Assembly (NCBI GenBank): GCA_016721245.1
Contig: JADKIQ010000007.1
Coordinates: forward strand, 216,265-280,264
Direction: 5' to 3'
DNA from: Sphingobacteriales bacterium
GTDB taxonomy: Bacteria; Bacteroidota; Bacteroidia; Chitinophagales; JADIYW01
Length of the DNA stretch: 64,000 nucleotides
Under the pieces are notes generated by a model that was not told the origin of the DNA, did not search any database, and saw only the letters and a program-made list of their open reading frames with translations. Position numbers and translations under genes: made by a program. Below are positions 1-8,638 of this stretch, one piece after another. Within the stretch, counting starts at the first letter, position 1. Every line of letters starts with the position of its first letter.

Positions 1-2
1 AA

Positions 3-806
3 AAACTGACCAAATTAGGTCCGAATGTCACTCCTGAAAAATTAGCTTCTTTAACACCAGGTTTTGCCGGTGCAGAAATTGCGAACGTTTGTAATGAAGC
101 AGCATTAGTAGCGGCTCGTAAAGAAAAGACACAAGTGGAAGTGGAAGATTTCAACGAAGCAGTAGACAGAAGCATCGGTGGTCTGGAAAAGAAAAACAAA
201 ATCATCTCTCCGCACGAAAAAGAAATCATTGCATACCACGAAGCCGGACACGCTATTTGCGGCTGGTATTTAGAACACGCACATCCATTACTGAAAGTAA
301 CTATTATACCGCGTGGTATTGCAGCATTGGGATATGCTCAATACTTACCGAAAGAACAATACTTATATCGCACTGAACAATTGCTGGATGAAATTTGCAT
401 GACGTTGGGCGGACGTGCGGCAGAAGAAATTGTGTTTGGTAAAATATCTACCGGCGCACAAAACGACTTACAGCGTATTACGCAATTAGCGTATGCCATG
501 GTAACGGTATATGGTATGAATGATAAAGTAGGAAATGTTTCTTTCTATGATCCGCAACAGGACACTACGTTTACCAAACCATACTCTGATGATACTGCAA
601 AAGTAATTGACGAAGAAGTAAGAAAATTAATTGACACCGCATATCAACGCACCATTGCTTTATTGACGGAAAAACGCGAGCAATTAAATAAAATCGCGGA
701 AGCATTATTAGCAAAAGAAATTCTGTTTAAAGCAGATTTGGATGAGTTAATAGGCAAACGTACATTTGATGAAGAACCCGTTCCGGTTGCCATTACGATA
801 GATTAA
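3..806 (+). CDS. ftsH: ATP-dependent zinc metalloprotease FtsH, C-terminal part (5-prime truncated by window)
   Basis: Membrane-anchored AAA+ protease that degrades misfolded membrane proteins and some regulators. The open frame enters from the window edge with codons starting at base 3. Only the end of the AAA lid (TPGFAGAEIANVCNEAALVAAR, a short Arg-finger/helical part) and the peptidase domain are present. The zinc motif HEAGH is at bases 237-251, and the third-ligand region follows in the FGKISTGAQNDLQRIT segment, which is typical of M41 peptidases. The first in-frame GTG (135) lies inside the AAA domain and is not a start. The C-terminus (EEPVPVAITID) is complete and a strong hairpin terminator follows. 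Identification is from family motifs and is secure. Confidence 0.95.
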   Translation, partial: KLTKLGPNVTPEKLASLTPGFAGAEIANVCNEAALVAARKEKTQVEVEDFNEAVDRSIGGLEKKNKIISPHEKEIIAYHEAGHAICGWYLEHAHPLLKVTIIPRGIAALGYAQYLPKEQYLYRTEQLLDEICMTLGGRAAEEIVFGKISTGAQNDLQRITQLAYAMVTVYGMNDKVGNVSFYDPQQDTTFTKPYSDDTAKVIDEEVRKLIDTAYQRTIALLTEKREQLNKIAEALLAKEILFKADLDELIGKRTFDEEPVPVAITID

Positions 807-832
807 ACTTCTCAAAAAGAATAAATATACTG

Positions 833-864
833 CAGCATCGCTTTGAGCGATGCTGTATTTTTTT
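833..864 (+). terminator. Rho-independent terminator of ftsH
   Basis: A perfect 9-bp stem (CAGCATCGC at 833-841 with its complement at 847-855), a 5-base loop and a run of seven T begin 27 bases after the ftsH stop. Confidence 0.9.
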
Positions 865-891
865 GTACCTGATTTAAAATTTCTATATTTA
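862..891 (+). promoter_or_regulatory. Putative Bacteroidota-type promoter for the 913 gene
   Basis: TTTG at 862-865 and TATATTTA at 884-891 (consensus TAnnTTTG, last base differs) are 18 bases apart and 21 bases before the ATG at 913. The -33 box overlaps the T-tract of the preceding terminator. Sequence match only. Confidence 0.45.
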
Positions 892-912
892 TAAAAAGAA
901 TGCTGTAAAAAA

Positions 913-2400
913 ATGAAGTCCTGGAAATGGGAATATATCGCTGATCTCGTTAAATCATTATCCGTTAATGAGAAAAGATATTTTGCATTGATGCAGAAAG
1001 AGGATGCAAAGGGTCAGCATTATATGAAGTTGTTTGATGCCATCAATAAACAACTCAGTGTTAAACAAATCAACGATAAATTTTCGGGAACAAAAATAAA
1101 TCTGTCGTACGAAAAGAGCTATCTGACAAAAATGTTATTGAAGAGCCTGCGAAACTTTCACGAGTCATCTTCCATTGATACAATCATCTATCAGGCTTTG
1201 TTTAATATCGAAATTCTGCTGGATAAAAAGCTGTATGTTTTTTGTCTGGCATATACTGAATATTATATGGAGCTTTGCAAAGAGTGTGAACTATATGAAT
1301 ATCAATTATTGCTGTTGAAAGGAAAGCGAAGATGTATCCTGAGAACGGGCAATGCTGATGCGTATGCCGAGAACAATAAAATTGAAGCGGAAACAGAAAA
1401 AGAGTGTCTCGAGAAACTGAACAACATCCATGCTTTCAAAGACTTGCACCAACAGACACATCAATTACTAAACCGCAAAGAAGGGCTGTTCAATGCAGAA
1501 GACAAAGCACTTTTAAAGAAAATAGTAGAAAACAAAATTTTGGCCGATGTGAATAACGCCAGGTCATTTCTTGCTAAGATGATGTTCTATGATATAAAAA
1601 TCTGGTATTATACAAATGCGCTGAAAAATCATTCTACTGCCTATAAATATTCTTCTAAGAAAATAGAATTACTTGAAAACAATGTGTTCGTTCTGAAATC
1701 CGCACCATTAACGTACATGTCCGTTTATGCGAATCATTATATCAGAGCATATTCTTTACATAAGATTGATGAATTACCGAATATTATTGACAAAATAGAC
1801 TTGATTGCCAACAGCAAGAGTCCGTTTATTTCGCAGGACATAAAGAATGAAGCTTTCTCACACAGTTCTGAAAAAATACTCGACTACTGTGTGGCTTCGC
1901 GGGATTTTACAAAAGGCGTACATTATTTTATGCTGAATAAAAAAAGAATGAAACAGCAGAATTTTAAGCTGAATGATTTCTTTTATATGACACAACATTA
2001 CTTTGCTGCCTACTTTTACTTTCACCTCAAAGACTATAAAAAATCCATCAAACATTTGAAAATAATATTTGATGACTATAAACCGGAAACAAGATTAATC
2101 AGTTACGTGTGTGCAAAAGTGCTTAATATTTTATTGCATTTCGAATTACAAAATTTTGAACTCCTGCCTTATTTAATGAAATCCGCAGAACGACTATTTA
2201 AAGCAAACAACATAAGCAGTGATGCTTTTTCTTTAACAGAAGCATTGTTAAGAAAGATAACACCTGCCACATCTAAAAAAGAGGTAAAACATTTATTTGC
2301 AAATTACTTAACGCAATTAAACGGCTTAACCAACACCAGTGATATTGCATTTGCAACAGACTGCGGTTTATTTTTATGGGCAGAAGAAAAATTGAAATAA
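913..2400 (+). CDS. Uncharacterised all-helical protein, TPR-like
   Basis: I do not recognise this 495-residue protein. It has no signal peptide or membrane segment. The sequence is rich in Lys, Leu, Tyr and Phe and reads as a succession of amphipathic helices with aromatic positions, as in a tetratricopeptide or similar alpha-solenoid. One example is the stretch around residues 330-380 with repeated YF..A.YFYFHLKDYKKSIKH. Such cytoplasmic helical-repeat proteins of about 500 residues are common and uncharacterised in Bacteroidota. The ATG at 913 is preceded by an A-rich stretch with no strong Shine-Dalgarno, as is usual in this phylum. It stands alone, between the ftsH terminator and a secreted-protein gene. 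Confidence 0.75.
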   Translation: MKSWKWEYIADLVKSLSVNEKRYFALMQKEDAKGQHYMKLFDAINKQLSVKQINDKFSGTKINLSYEKSYLTKMLLKSLRNFHESSSIDTIIYQALFNIEILLDKKLYVFCLAYTEYYMELCKECELYEYQLLLLKGKRRCILRTGNADAYAENNKIEAETEKECLEKLNNIHAFKDLHQQTHQLLNRKEGLFNAEDKALLKKIVENKILADVNNARSFLAKMMFYDIKIWYYTNALKNHSTAYKYSSKKIELLENNVFVLKSAPLTYMSVYANHYIRAYSLHKIDELPNIIDKIDLIANSKSPFISQDIKNEAFSHSSEKILDYCVASRDFTKGVHYFMLNKKRMKQQNFKLNDFFYMTQHYFAAYFYFHLKDYKKSIKHLKIIFDDYKPETRLISYVCAKVLNILLHFELQNFELLPYLMKSAERLFKANNISSDAFSLTEALLRKITPATSKKEVKHLFANYLTQLNGLTNTSDIAFATDCGLFLWAEEKLK

Positions 2401-2555
2401 CACTTCTTTAAAATCTTTCATTCATCTCGGACTCCTATTTTTGCTTTTTACAAGAACCTCATTATCATAGGATTGAGTTCATATTTTTTAAAAAATCATA
2501 CTTTTTATGCGGTAAAATCTATAAAAATTTGATTTAAAAGAGCTGTTGAGTCAGA

Positions 2556-2563
2556 TAATTTTG
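2556..2563 (+). promoter_or_regulatory. Putative -7 box (TAATTTTG)
   Basis: Exact match to TAnnTTTG 33 bases before the ATG at 2597. A TTTG at 2528-2531 could be the -33 box, but the 24-base spacer is longer than usual. Confidence 0.35.
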
Positions 2564-2596
2564 TATGGATATTTATTTACCATATAAAATAAAACC

Positions 2597-3703
2597 ATGA
2601 TGAAAAAACTATTCTTCTTCCTGTTATTAAGCTTAATGATTACCCAAACCATGCAGGCACAATTTGGACTTCAGAAAGCTATCAAAAATAAAATAGACAA
2701 AAATAAAGAGCCTGAACAGAAGGCTAGCACACCAACGTCTGCCGAGCCTAAGAAAGCGGAAAAAACTCCTGAAGAAATTGAAGCAGAATTAAAGAAAGTA
2801 ACATTCCCGGAAAAAGGAATGAATGACCCGGAATTAGAAAAAAGAATAATAGAAGTAATGAGCCGCTCACCTGGTTATTATAATCTAGATGATATGAATC
2901 AGTTGAAAGTTTTACATATTACTTCATACGACTGGACTGTAAAAAAAGACAAATATGGTAGTATAGAAGCACTAATATTATGGGTATGTATTGGATATCA
3001 AAAAGGTGGAAAATGTATAAAGAAAGAATTTTATTTTAAAAGAGATTATTTAGGTGGTAGTGAATATCAAAAATCATTTCTTGGTGTTATTCCATATTCT
3101 TATACAACATCTTATGAAAAAGACATGTCGTGCGAAGTTTTAAATGCATTGGCGGAAAAAGAAAAACCTGTTGTTGCAAGCAAGCCAACAACATCAGCAA
3201 GCACGGCTAAAACAACACCACCTGTTAAAACAACAACTGCAAGCAATTCTTCTACAAACACCACAAAACCAGCCACCACAAGTACGGCAGTCACCACTTC
3301 TGCAGCCAGCGGTCCTCTTATCAGTTTAACTCCACTAGGTATCAACGCTACCATGAACGCGCCAAAAGGCACAGAATTAATTAAAGACGGAGATTTCAGA
3401 ATTATCAGAAGCGGCAATGTAGATGTACAGGCAGAAGTTACAACGCTTACATTAACAGAGATGAAAGCGGATGTAAAAACAAATGACATGTATAATGGTA
3501 CCGGGAAAATCTTAGCGGCTAATTTAAACGGATTCATCTTTTCCTGTGTGGAAGAGGGTGAAGATGAAAAACGCGTTCACCTGGAATTTTTTAAAACGAT
3601 TGGCGGAAAAAAATACCGTTTTATTGATGACCGGTTAAGTGAAGCAGCATATACACTTGCTGATTTACAACCTTTCTTAGATTCCTTGAACACCATTAAA
3701 TAA
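2597..3703 (+). CDS. Secreted protein with Thr/Ala-rich linker, unknown function
   Basis: 368 residues. Residues 1-21 form a clear Sec signal peptide (KK, then FFFLLLSLMITQ, cleavage probably after MQA). A charged Lys/Glu/Pro segment follows. A first globular part (about residues 80-185) contains the only cysteines of the N-terminal half. A low-complexity Thr/Ser/Ala/Pro linker spans about 192-235, and a second domain of about 130 residues follows. The layout (signal, domain, extracytoplasmic linker, domain) suggests a periplasmic or surface protein. I recognise no family. It lies between its own putative promoter and a bidirectional terminator, so it is probably monocistronic. Confidence 0.75.
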   Translation: MMKKLFFFLLLSLMITQTMQAQFGLQKAIKNKIDKNKEPEQKASTPTSAEPKKAEKTPEEIEAELKKVTFPEKGMNDPELEKRIIEVMSRSPGYYNLDDMNQLKVLHITSYDWTVKKDKYGSIEALILWVCIGYQKGGKCIKKEFYFKRDYLGGSEYQKSFLGVIPYSYTTSYEKDMSCEVLNALAEKEKPVVASKPTTSASTAKTTPPVKTTTASNSSTNTTKPATTSTAVTTSAASGPLISLTPLGINATMNAPKGTELIKDGDFRIIRSGNVDVQAEVTTLTLTEMKADVKTNDMYNGTGKILAANLNGFIFSCVEEGEDEKRVHLEFFKTIGGKKYRFIDDRLSEAAYTLADLQPFLDSLNTIK

Positions 3704-3737
3704 ACACAGTAAAGTATTACAAAAACCATAAACACAA

Positions 3738-3770
3738 AAAATGCCACGAGTTTTCGTGGCATTTTTATTT
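3738..3770. terminator. Bidirectional hairpin terminator
   Basis: Stem ATGCCACGA (3741-3749) pairs with its complement at 3754-3762 around a 4-base loop. It is flanked by an A-run on the left and a T-run on the right, so it could stop transcripts from either side. It ends the 2597-3703 gene. Confidence 0.85.
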
Positions 3771-3807
3771 TACGAAAATTAAAATTGCATTTTCTATTTT
3801 TACAGGA

Positions 3808-4626
3808 ATGCAAAAATCTGCTACTTATAAAATATATGCACATGCGTTGTTGCTAACATTAGCGTTGCTATTGGTTTATTTTTTCCTCAATCACCATTAT
3901 GACGGCAGTATCTGGCAAAGCATGCAGCAAAGTAAATCGGCTCTAACCGGCGAATATTGTGAGCTCGATAATACCGCGCATTTCTTTCGCCAGTCGATGA
4001 ACACCTATTCCAATCTGGGATATTTTTTTCTGGGATGTATCGTTGTGCTTGTTGCTTTTATGACAGAAAAATTATCCAGTATCAATCAAAAACACACTAC
4101 AACAATTTCCAATGATATCTTTTTTCTTGGGTGCTGCTTAATTTATTTAAGTATCGGTAGTTCCTTCTTTCATGCTTCACTTACCTGGATTGGTCAACGA
4201 ATAGATATGAACGGAACCTACAGTATTTGCATTACGTTGACTGGAATCAGTTATTACCGATTACTGAAAAAGGAAAATCCATCGCCAAGATTCAAGCGAC
4301 TATTTGTCGGCGCATTATTTTGCATGGTGCTGATTTTTATTCAACTCCACTTATTAATCAGCAGTTTGTTTCTGCTGCCTTTTTTAATATTGCTGATTAT
4401 TACCGGAACGGTCATAAACTACCTGAGAAACAAAAATAAGTTTAAAATCCAATTAGCCATCTTAAGTTTATTGCTCGCGGCAGGTGCATTTATTTTACGA
4501 ACATTAGATGTTCAAAAAATTGCCTGCGATCCGACATCCCTGTATCAGGGTCATTCACTCTGGCATTTTTTTACCGGCATGAGCGCGTTTCTGTTGTATT
4601 GGTTTTACAGAAGTGAGAAAGTATAA
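3808..4626 (+). CDS. Alkaline-ceramidase-family membrane protein (CREST superfamily)
   Basis: 272 residues with about seven hydrophobic segments. The conserved features of alkaline ceramidases, which are Zn-dependent amidases of the CREST membrane-hydrolase superfamily, are visible. These are a CE...RQSMNTYSNLGYF block near residues 51-72; an SSFFHASLTWIGQRIDMNG block (Ser, His and Asp) near 112-130; and a C-terminal GHSLWHFFTG block with two more histidines. The likely reaction is hydrolysis of ceramide to sphingoid base and fatty acid, which fits a phylum that makes sphingolipids. Substrate is inferred. The stop codon abuts the stop of convergent bshA with no spacer. Confidence 0.8.
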   Translation: MQKSATYKIYAHALLLTLALLLVYFFLNHHYDGSIWQSMQQSKSALTGEYCELDNTAHFFRQSMNTYSNLGYFFLGCIVVLVAFMTEKLSSINQKHTTTISNDIFFLGCCLIYLSIGSSFFHASLTWIGQRIDMNGTYSICITLTGISYYRLLKKENPSPRFKRLFVGALFCMVLIFIQLHLLISSLFLLPFLILLIITGTVINYLRNKNKFKIQLAILSLLLAAGAFILRTLDVQKIACDPTSLYQGHSLWHFFTGMSAFLLYWFYRSEKV

Positions 4627-5766
4627 TTACTTGCAATCTCCTTTCTCTTTTATCATTTTGTAAAACGCCTCATATTGAGGAAGAATATTGCTGATATTGA
4701 AATGCTGTGCCTGTGCAAATGCATTCTTCTTAAACTGTGCCAGTTTCTCTTCATCCTGTAATAATTCCAATGATCTGGCGGCCATTCCTTCTACATCTCC
4801 CACATTTAACAAATAACCCGTTACCCCTTCGATATTGACCTCCGGAATACCGCCGGCATTACTGGATACTACCGGCACTTCACAAGCCATGGCTTCGAGT
4901 GCCGCCAGACCAAAACTTTCCGTTTCGGACGGCATTAGAAATACATCTGCAATCGCTAAGAGTTCTTCCACTGCTTCCTGTTTCCCGAGAAAACGTACAT
5001 CCATCTGCGTACACAAACTGCGCGCCAACACCTCCGCATTCTGACGTTCCGGTCCGTCTCCAATCATCAGTAATTTAGATGGAATTTGAGAAGAAACTTT
5101 GCAAAATATCTGAATCACATCTTCCACTCTTTTTACTTTTCTAAAGTTAGAAGTATGTACCAATATCTTTTCTCCGTTCGGTGCAATGGCTTTTTTGAAA
5201 TGGTCTTTATTCGTTTTTTTAAACCTGGAAAAATCTATGAAATTCGGAATGACTTCTATCTCATTCTTGATGGCAAAATGGGCAAAGGTATCTTGTTTCA
5301 AACTTTCTGAAACGGCTGTCACACCGCAGGACTGATTAATAGAATAGGTCACCACGGGTTCATATGTCGGGTCTTTACCAACCAGCGTAATATCGGTACC
5401 GTGCAGGGTGGTGATTACCGGAATGTCTATACCTTTCTGCAATAAAATCTGTCGCGCCATATATGCTGCCGATGCATGCGGAATGGCATAGTGCACATGA
5501 AAAATATCCAACTTTGCATTGATAGCTACATCCACCAGTTTACTGGCCAATGCGGTTTCGTAAGGTGCATAATCAAACAAGGGATAATCGTTCAAACGCA
5601 CTTCATGAAAGAAAATATTTTCATTAAAGGTGTCTAATAAACGTGCGGGTTCTTTATACGTGATAAAATGTACATTATGTCCTTTTTGTGCCAATCCTTT
5701 TCCTAATTCGGTAGCAATAACGCCACTTCCACCAAAGGTTGGGTAACAAACAATTCCAATATTCAT
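4627..5766 (-). CDS. bshA: N-acetyl-alpha-D-glucosaminyl L-malate synthase BshA
   Basis: 379 residues, the full length of the BshA family (GT4, GT-B fold). It transfers GlcNAc from UDP-GlcNAc to L-malate, the first step of bacillithiol synthesis. Visible family features are the N-terminal PTFGGSGVIATELGK loop, the HVHYAIPHA segment, TTLHGTDITLVG, the NFIDFSRF segment and the EX7E pair in PSETESFGLAALEAM. The ATG at 5766 is the only sensible start. No other bacillithiol gene (bshB, bshC) is in the window. Confidence 0.93.
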   Translation of the reverse strand: MNIGIVCYPTFGGSGVIATELGKGLAQKGHNVHFITYKEPARLLDTFNENIFFHEVRLNDYPLFDYAPYETALASKLVDVAINAKLDIFHVHYAIPHASAAYMARQILLQKGIDIPVITTLHGTDITLVGKDPTYEPVVTYSINQSCGVTAVSESLKQDTFAHFAIKNEIEVIPNFIDFSRFKKTNKDHFKKAIAPNGEKILVHTSNFRKVKRVEDVIQIFCKVSSQIPSKLLMIGDGPERQNAEVLARSLCTQMDVRFLGKQEAVEELLAIADVFLMPSETESFGLAALEAMACEVPVVSSNAGGIPEVNIEGVTGYLLNVGDVEGMAARSLELLQDEEKLAQFKKNAFAQAQHFNISNILPQYEAFYKMIKEKGDCK

Positions 5767-5832
5767 AGCTTAATTATTCAGATGTACAAAGATAACAGAA
5801 ATGTGCTGAATAGGTTTTGTAAAATTGTGATG

Positions 5833-7314
5833 CTATTTCAATTGCTCATTCATTTTCAGACCGCACTCTAAAAACGAAATGTAGTTTTCTTTGCTTTTAG
5901 AGAAATCATAGGCTACCGGCTGATTGAGTAATTGTTCCTTTGTGTTAATCAGGATATATTGTGGTTGTGAATTGGTCTTAAAATATTTCGCCTGAAAATC
6001 GCTCCATTTTTGTCCTACCGTTTTTACTTCGCGTTCCTGTCCTGTTGCATTTGATGTGTACCATTCATTTTCAGGCAAGGCTTTTCTGTCATCCACATAC
6101 AATGAAATGACCACGTAATCTTTTAAACGCTCTGTTACCTTTTCATCCGACCACACATTGTCTTCTATCTTTCTGCAGTTGACACAGCCAAACCCTGTAA
6201 AATCTATCAAGACAGGCATATTGTGTTCTTTTGCGTAGGTTAAACCTTCTTTATAATCTTTAAAATGCTTGAATGTTTCTTCATTCTTTGCCTTAAAATT
6301 ATATGAGGTCGGCGGTATAAGTCCGCTGAATAATTTCACCGGTTTATAGTTAATTAATGCATACACTAAATAAATAGTAAACAGTAAGGTTGCAACGCCG
6401 ATTACTTTTACAAAACTGCTCGGTTTGTTTTTGAATAAAACTCCTAAACAATACAATGCCATTGCACTGAAAATTAATATCCAGATGATCATGAAAGGTT
6501 CGAACCGAAGTACGCCCCAGTTCATCGTCATATCTACCGTAGATAAAAACTTAAACGCCAATGCCAGTTCTACAAATCCTAAAATCATTTTCACGGTATT
6601 CATCCAGCCTCCTGATTTTGGCAGTGATTTCAGCCATTGCGGAAATAAAGCAAATAATGTAAACGGCAATGCCAATGCCAAACCGAAGCCAAACATGCCT
6701 AATGCCGGTTTGATAGGAATATGATTAAAAAGTGTTGGTCCGCCACCAGTAGCCGCTTCCACCAGTAAAGTTCCAATAATTGGACCTGTACAGGAAAAAG
6801 AAACCAGGGCGAGTGTAAACGCCATAAAAAACAATCCTATATACCCGCCTCTGCTGGAAAGACTGTCTGTCTTATTTGCCCATGAAGCCGGTAAAGTGAT
6901 TTCGTAAAACCCGAAGAACGAAATAGCGAATGCCACAAACACCACAAAAAACAACAGGTTGAACCAGATATTGGTACTCATCGCATTGAGTGCATCGGAA
7001 CCGAAAACACCGGTAATTAATAAACCCAAAAGCACGTATATAAGTATGATGGAAGCACCGTATAACAATGCTTTTCGTATACCTTCATTTCTGTCTTTTC
7101 CGCCTTTTGTGAAAAAACTAACCGTGAGCGGAACCATAGGAAATACACAAGGCGTGAGCAAGGCAACCAAACCTCCTAAAAATCCTAAGAGGAAAACCAG
7201 CCAGTAGCTTTTATCTTTTGTTTCCGCATTGACGCTGCAGGCATTTTTTGCCGTTGACCAGTCAAATTTGATGATTGAGTTATTGGATGTTTGAATTACT
7301 GAATTACGGAAGTA
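5833..7314 (-). CDS. dsbD: DsbD-type thiol:disulfide interchange protein, membrane and thioredoxin part (out of frame with its N-terminal part)
   Basis: This frame encodes a CcdA/DsbD-like membrane domain of about eight segments. It carries the conserved TPCVFPM motif in the first segment and a partner-Cys motif (SFSCTGPIIGT) later. A thioredoxin-like C-terminal domain with active site CVNC in DFTGFGCVNCRKI follows. DsbD moves electrons from cytoplasmic thioredoxin to periplasmic thiols. The frame is open up to 7314, but there is no ATG, GTG or TTG before the first membrane segment; TTG at 7170 falls inside it. Upstream codons (KFDWSTAKNACSV...) look like a normal DsbD linker. The N-terminal periplasmic domain is at 7296-7874 in another frame, so this is one gene split by a frame break inside an 8-bp repeat array. 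Confidence 0.85.
   Translation of the reverse strand, partial: YFRNSVIQTSNNSIIKFDWSTAKNACSVNAETKDKSYWLVFLLGFLGGLVALLTPCVFPMVPLTVSFFTKGGKDRNEGIRKALLYGASIILIYVLLGLLITGVFGSDALNAMSTNIWFNLLFFVVFVAFAISFFGFYEITLPASWANKTDSLSSRGGYIGLFFMAFTLALVSFSCTGPIIGTLLVEAATGGGPTLFNHIPIKPALGMFGFGLALALPFTLFALFPQWLKSLPKSGGWMNTVKMILGFVELALAFKFLSTVDMTMNWGVLRFEPFMIIWILIFSAMALYCLGVLFKNKPSSFVKVIGVATLLFTIYLVYALINYKPVKLFSGLIPPTSYNFKAKNEETFKHFKDYKEGLTYAKEHNMPVLIDFTGFGCVNCRKIEDNVWSDEKVTERLKDYVVISLYVDDRKALPENEWYTSNATGQEREVKTVGQKWSDFQAKYFKTNSQPQYILINTKEQLLNQPVAYDFSKSKENYISFLECGLKMNEQLK
7283..7314. repeat. 8-bp tandem array at the dsbD frame break
   Basis: Four degenerate octamers on the plus strand, consensus yTGAATTA (units TTGAATTA and CTGAATTA in the middle, diverged at both ends). 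The stop codon of the upstream frame (7296-7298) lies inside the array. Deleting one 8-bp unit puts the two halves of dsbD in the same frame. Confidence 0.6.
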
Positions 7315-7874
7315 TCACTAGTTGATGTCGTTAAATTTTTTGTGGAATCTTGAATCTTGGTTCCTGAATCTTGAATCTTTGTTCCATCAAACGCAATAGC
7401 AAATTTCTCAGGACCAAACGGCATACAACCTACTTCATCTTTACAAACCTGTCCGTCAAATTCTCCTTTTAAAATTGCTTTTGGATTTTTTAGTTTTACT
7501 TTCTGGATAAAGGTAGCGTCCCCGTCAAACGAAGTAACATCTACACCGAATAAATCATCGAATTTGGTGTGCTTTTTTCCCGCTTCTTCCACTTTGCCAA
7601 CTAATTCAATGTCTTTGTTTTTTTCAAAACGAAATTGAGTGGGCAATGGTCCACCTTCTTTGGTAAACTGAGAATACGTATGCCAGTCATCTTCCAGCGA
7701 GCAGATAAATTTTACCTTAAACTCTGTTTCAGAAATTTTTTCCACTTCGCTCTTCCAGGTAAGGTGGCTTTCAAACTGGGCATTTGCAATGCAAGTAGAA
7801 AGTAATAAGTACAAAGAACAAAAAATGAGAATTTTTCTTTTGAAATTAACTATTGACCATTGACTATTAAGCAT
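7296..7874 (-). CDS. dsbD: DsbD-type N-terminal periplasmic domain (frame broken before the membrane domain)
   Basis: 192 residues: a hydrophobic signal-like segment (about 13-32, ending in ANAQ), then a DsbD N-terminal (DsbD-alpha) immunoglobulin-like domain. That domain includes the W..TYSQFTKEGGPLPTQF segment and a conserved cysteine pair region (GQVCKDEVGCMPF). The linker contains the duplicated peptide GTKIQDS, encoded by a 7-bp array, and the frame ends within an 8-bp array. The ATG at 7874 opens a stretch (LNSQWSIVN) that is itself encoded by a 7-bp array, so the native start is uncertain. The gap to purQ upstream is 6 bases, suggesting cotranscription. Confidence 0.75.
   Translation of the reverse strand: MLNSQWSIVNFKRKILIFCSLYLLLSTCIANAQFESHLTWKSEVEKISETEFKVKFICSLEDDWHTYSQFTKEGGPLPTQFRFEKNKDIELVGKVEEAGKKHTKFDDLFGVDVTSFDGDATFIQKVKLKNPKAILKGEFDGQVCKDEVGCMPFGPEKFAIAFDGTKIQDSGTKIQDSTKNLTTSTSDTSVIQ
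7344..7385. repeat. 7-bp tandem array in the dsbD linker
   Basis: Six consecutive heptamers forming two copies of a 21-bp unit. On the plus strand TGAATCT recurs four times (one copy with a changed first base), with TGGTTCC and TTGTTCC as every third unit. It encodes the duplicated GTKIQDS peptide. Confidence 0.8.
7793..7813. repeat. 7-bp array inside the dsbD signal-peptide codons
   Basis: Three heptamers of the form AAGTnnn on the plus strand (coding strand nnnACTT), matching the unit seen in the leaders at 20422, 26993 and 44973. Here they encode hydrophobic residues of the signal peptide. Confidence 0.6.
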
Positions 7875-7875
7875 A
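7848..7875. repeat. 7-bp array at the dsbD start
   Basis: Heptamers of the form rACyATT (for example GACCATT, GACTATT), three clear units plus a degenerate one. They cover the annotated start codon and the first codons. Confidence 0.65.
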
Positions 7876-7880
7876 GATTT

Positions 7881-8582
7881 TTACGCATTTACCAAATTCA
7901 ACAGCGACTCGAATAATTTTCTGCCATCTGTATTTCCCAGCACTTCTTCTGATGAACGTTCCGGATGCGGCATCATACCAAAAACATTTCTGCCTGCATT
8001 GCAGATGCCTGCAATATTTTCTATAGAACCGTTCGGATTGGATGCATCATTTATATTGCCTTCCGCATCACAGTATTTAAACAAAATCTGGTCGTTTTGT
8101 TTCAACGACTGCATTGTTTTTTCGTCTGCATAATATCTGCCTTCGCCGTGTGCAATCGGAATATTCAACACTTCATTTACATCCAGATTTCTGGTAATGG
8201 CACTGTTGCTGGTTTGCGGAAGCAGATATTGATTCTGACAGATAAATTTCTGATGATCGTTCATCAATAAGGCACCCGGCAGCAAATGACTTTCGCACAA
8301 GACCTGAAATCCGTTGCAGATACCGAACACATAGCCTCCGTTATTGGCATGTTCTATCACTTTTTCCATGACAGGCGAAAAGCGCGCAATAGCGCCGCAG
8401 CGCAAGTAATCGCCGTAAGAAAATCCTCCGGGAATCATGATGCAATCCTCGGTTGTCAAATCCTGCAATGTGGTATCTTTATGCCACAGAATACGCGTCT
8501 CGCATTGCATTACCTCACGACAAACATGGATAATATCCTGATCGCAATTGGAGCCCGGAAAAATAACAACACCAAATTTCAT
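7881..8582 (-). CDS. purQ: Phosphoribosylformylglycinamidine synthase subunit PurQ
   Basis: 233 residues, the usual length for the separate glutaminase subunit of FGAM synthase (fourth step of purine synthesis). It is a class I glutamine amidotransferase. The N-terminal FPGSNCDQD motif, the PGGFSYGDYLRCGAIA oxyanion region, the nucleophile Cys89 in GICNGFQ, and the catalytic His-Pro-Glu in MPHPERSSE near the C-terminus are all present. It needs PurL (small type) and PurS as partners; neither is in the window. It precedes dsbD by 6 bases. Confidence 0.95.
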   Translation of the reverse strand: MKFGVVIFPGSNCDQDIIHVCREVMQCETRILWHKDTTLQDLTTEDCIMIPGGFSYGDYLRCGAIARFSPVMEKVIEHANNGGYVFGICNGFQVLCESHLLPGALLMNDHQKFICQNQYLLPQTSNSAITRNLDVNEVLNIPIAHGEGRYYADEKTMQSLKQNDQILFKYCDAEGNINDASNPNGSIENIAGICNAGRNVFGMMPHPERSSEEVLGNTDGRKLFESLLNLVNA

Positions 8583-8638
8583 ATTTACATTATTTAGCAG
8601 TGAGTACTGAATATCAGATATTACTTATCAGTACGAAA

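Noticed and set aside
3112..3537. 141-codon minus-strand frame opposite the Thr-rich linker of the 2597 protein
   Set aside because: Caused by the codon bias of the Thr/Ala linker; Val/Ala-rich without domain features.
7296..7874. Free-standing periplasmic protein independent of dsbD
   Set aside because: It matches the DsbD N-terminal domain and lies directly before the membrane part, which has no start codon of its own; a single broken gene explains both.
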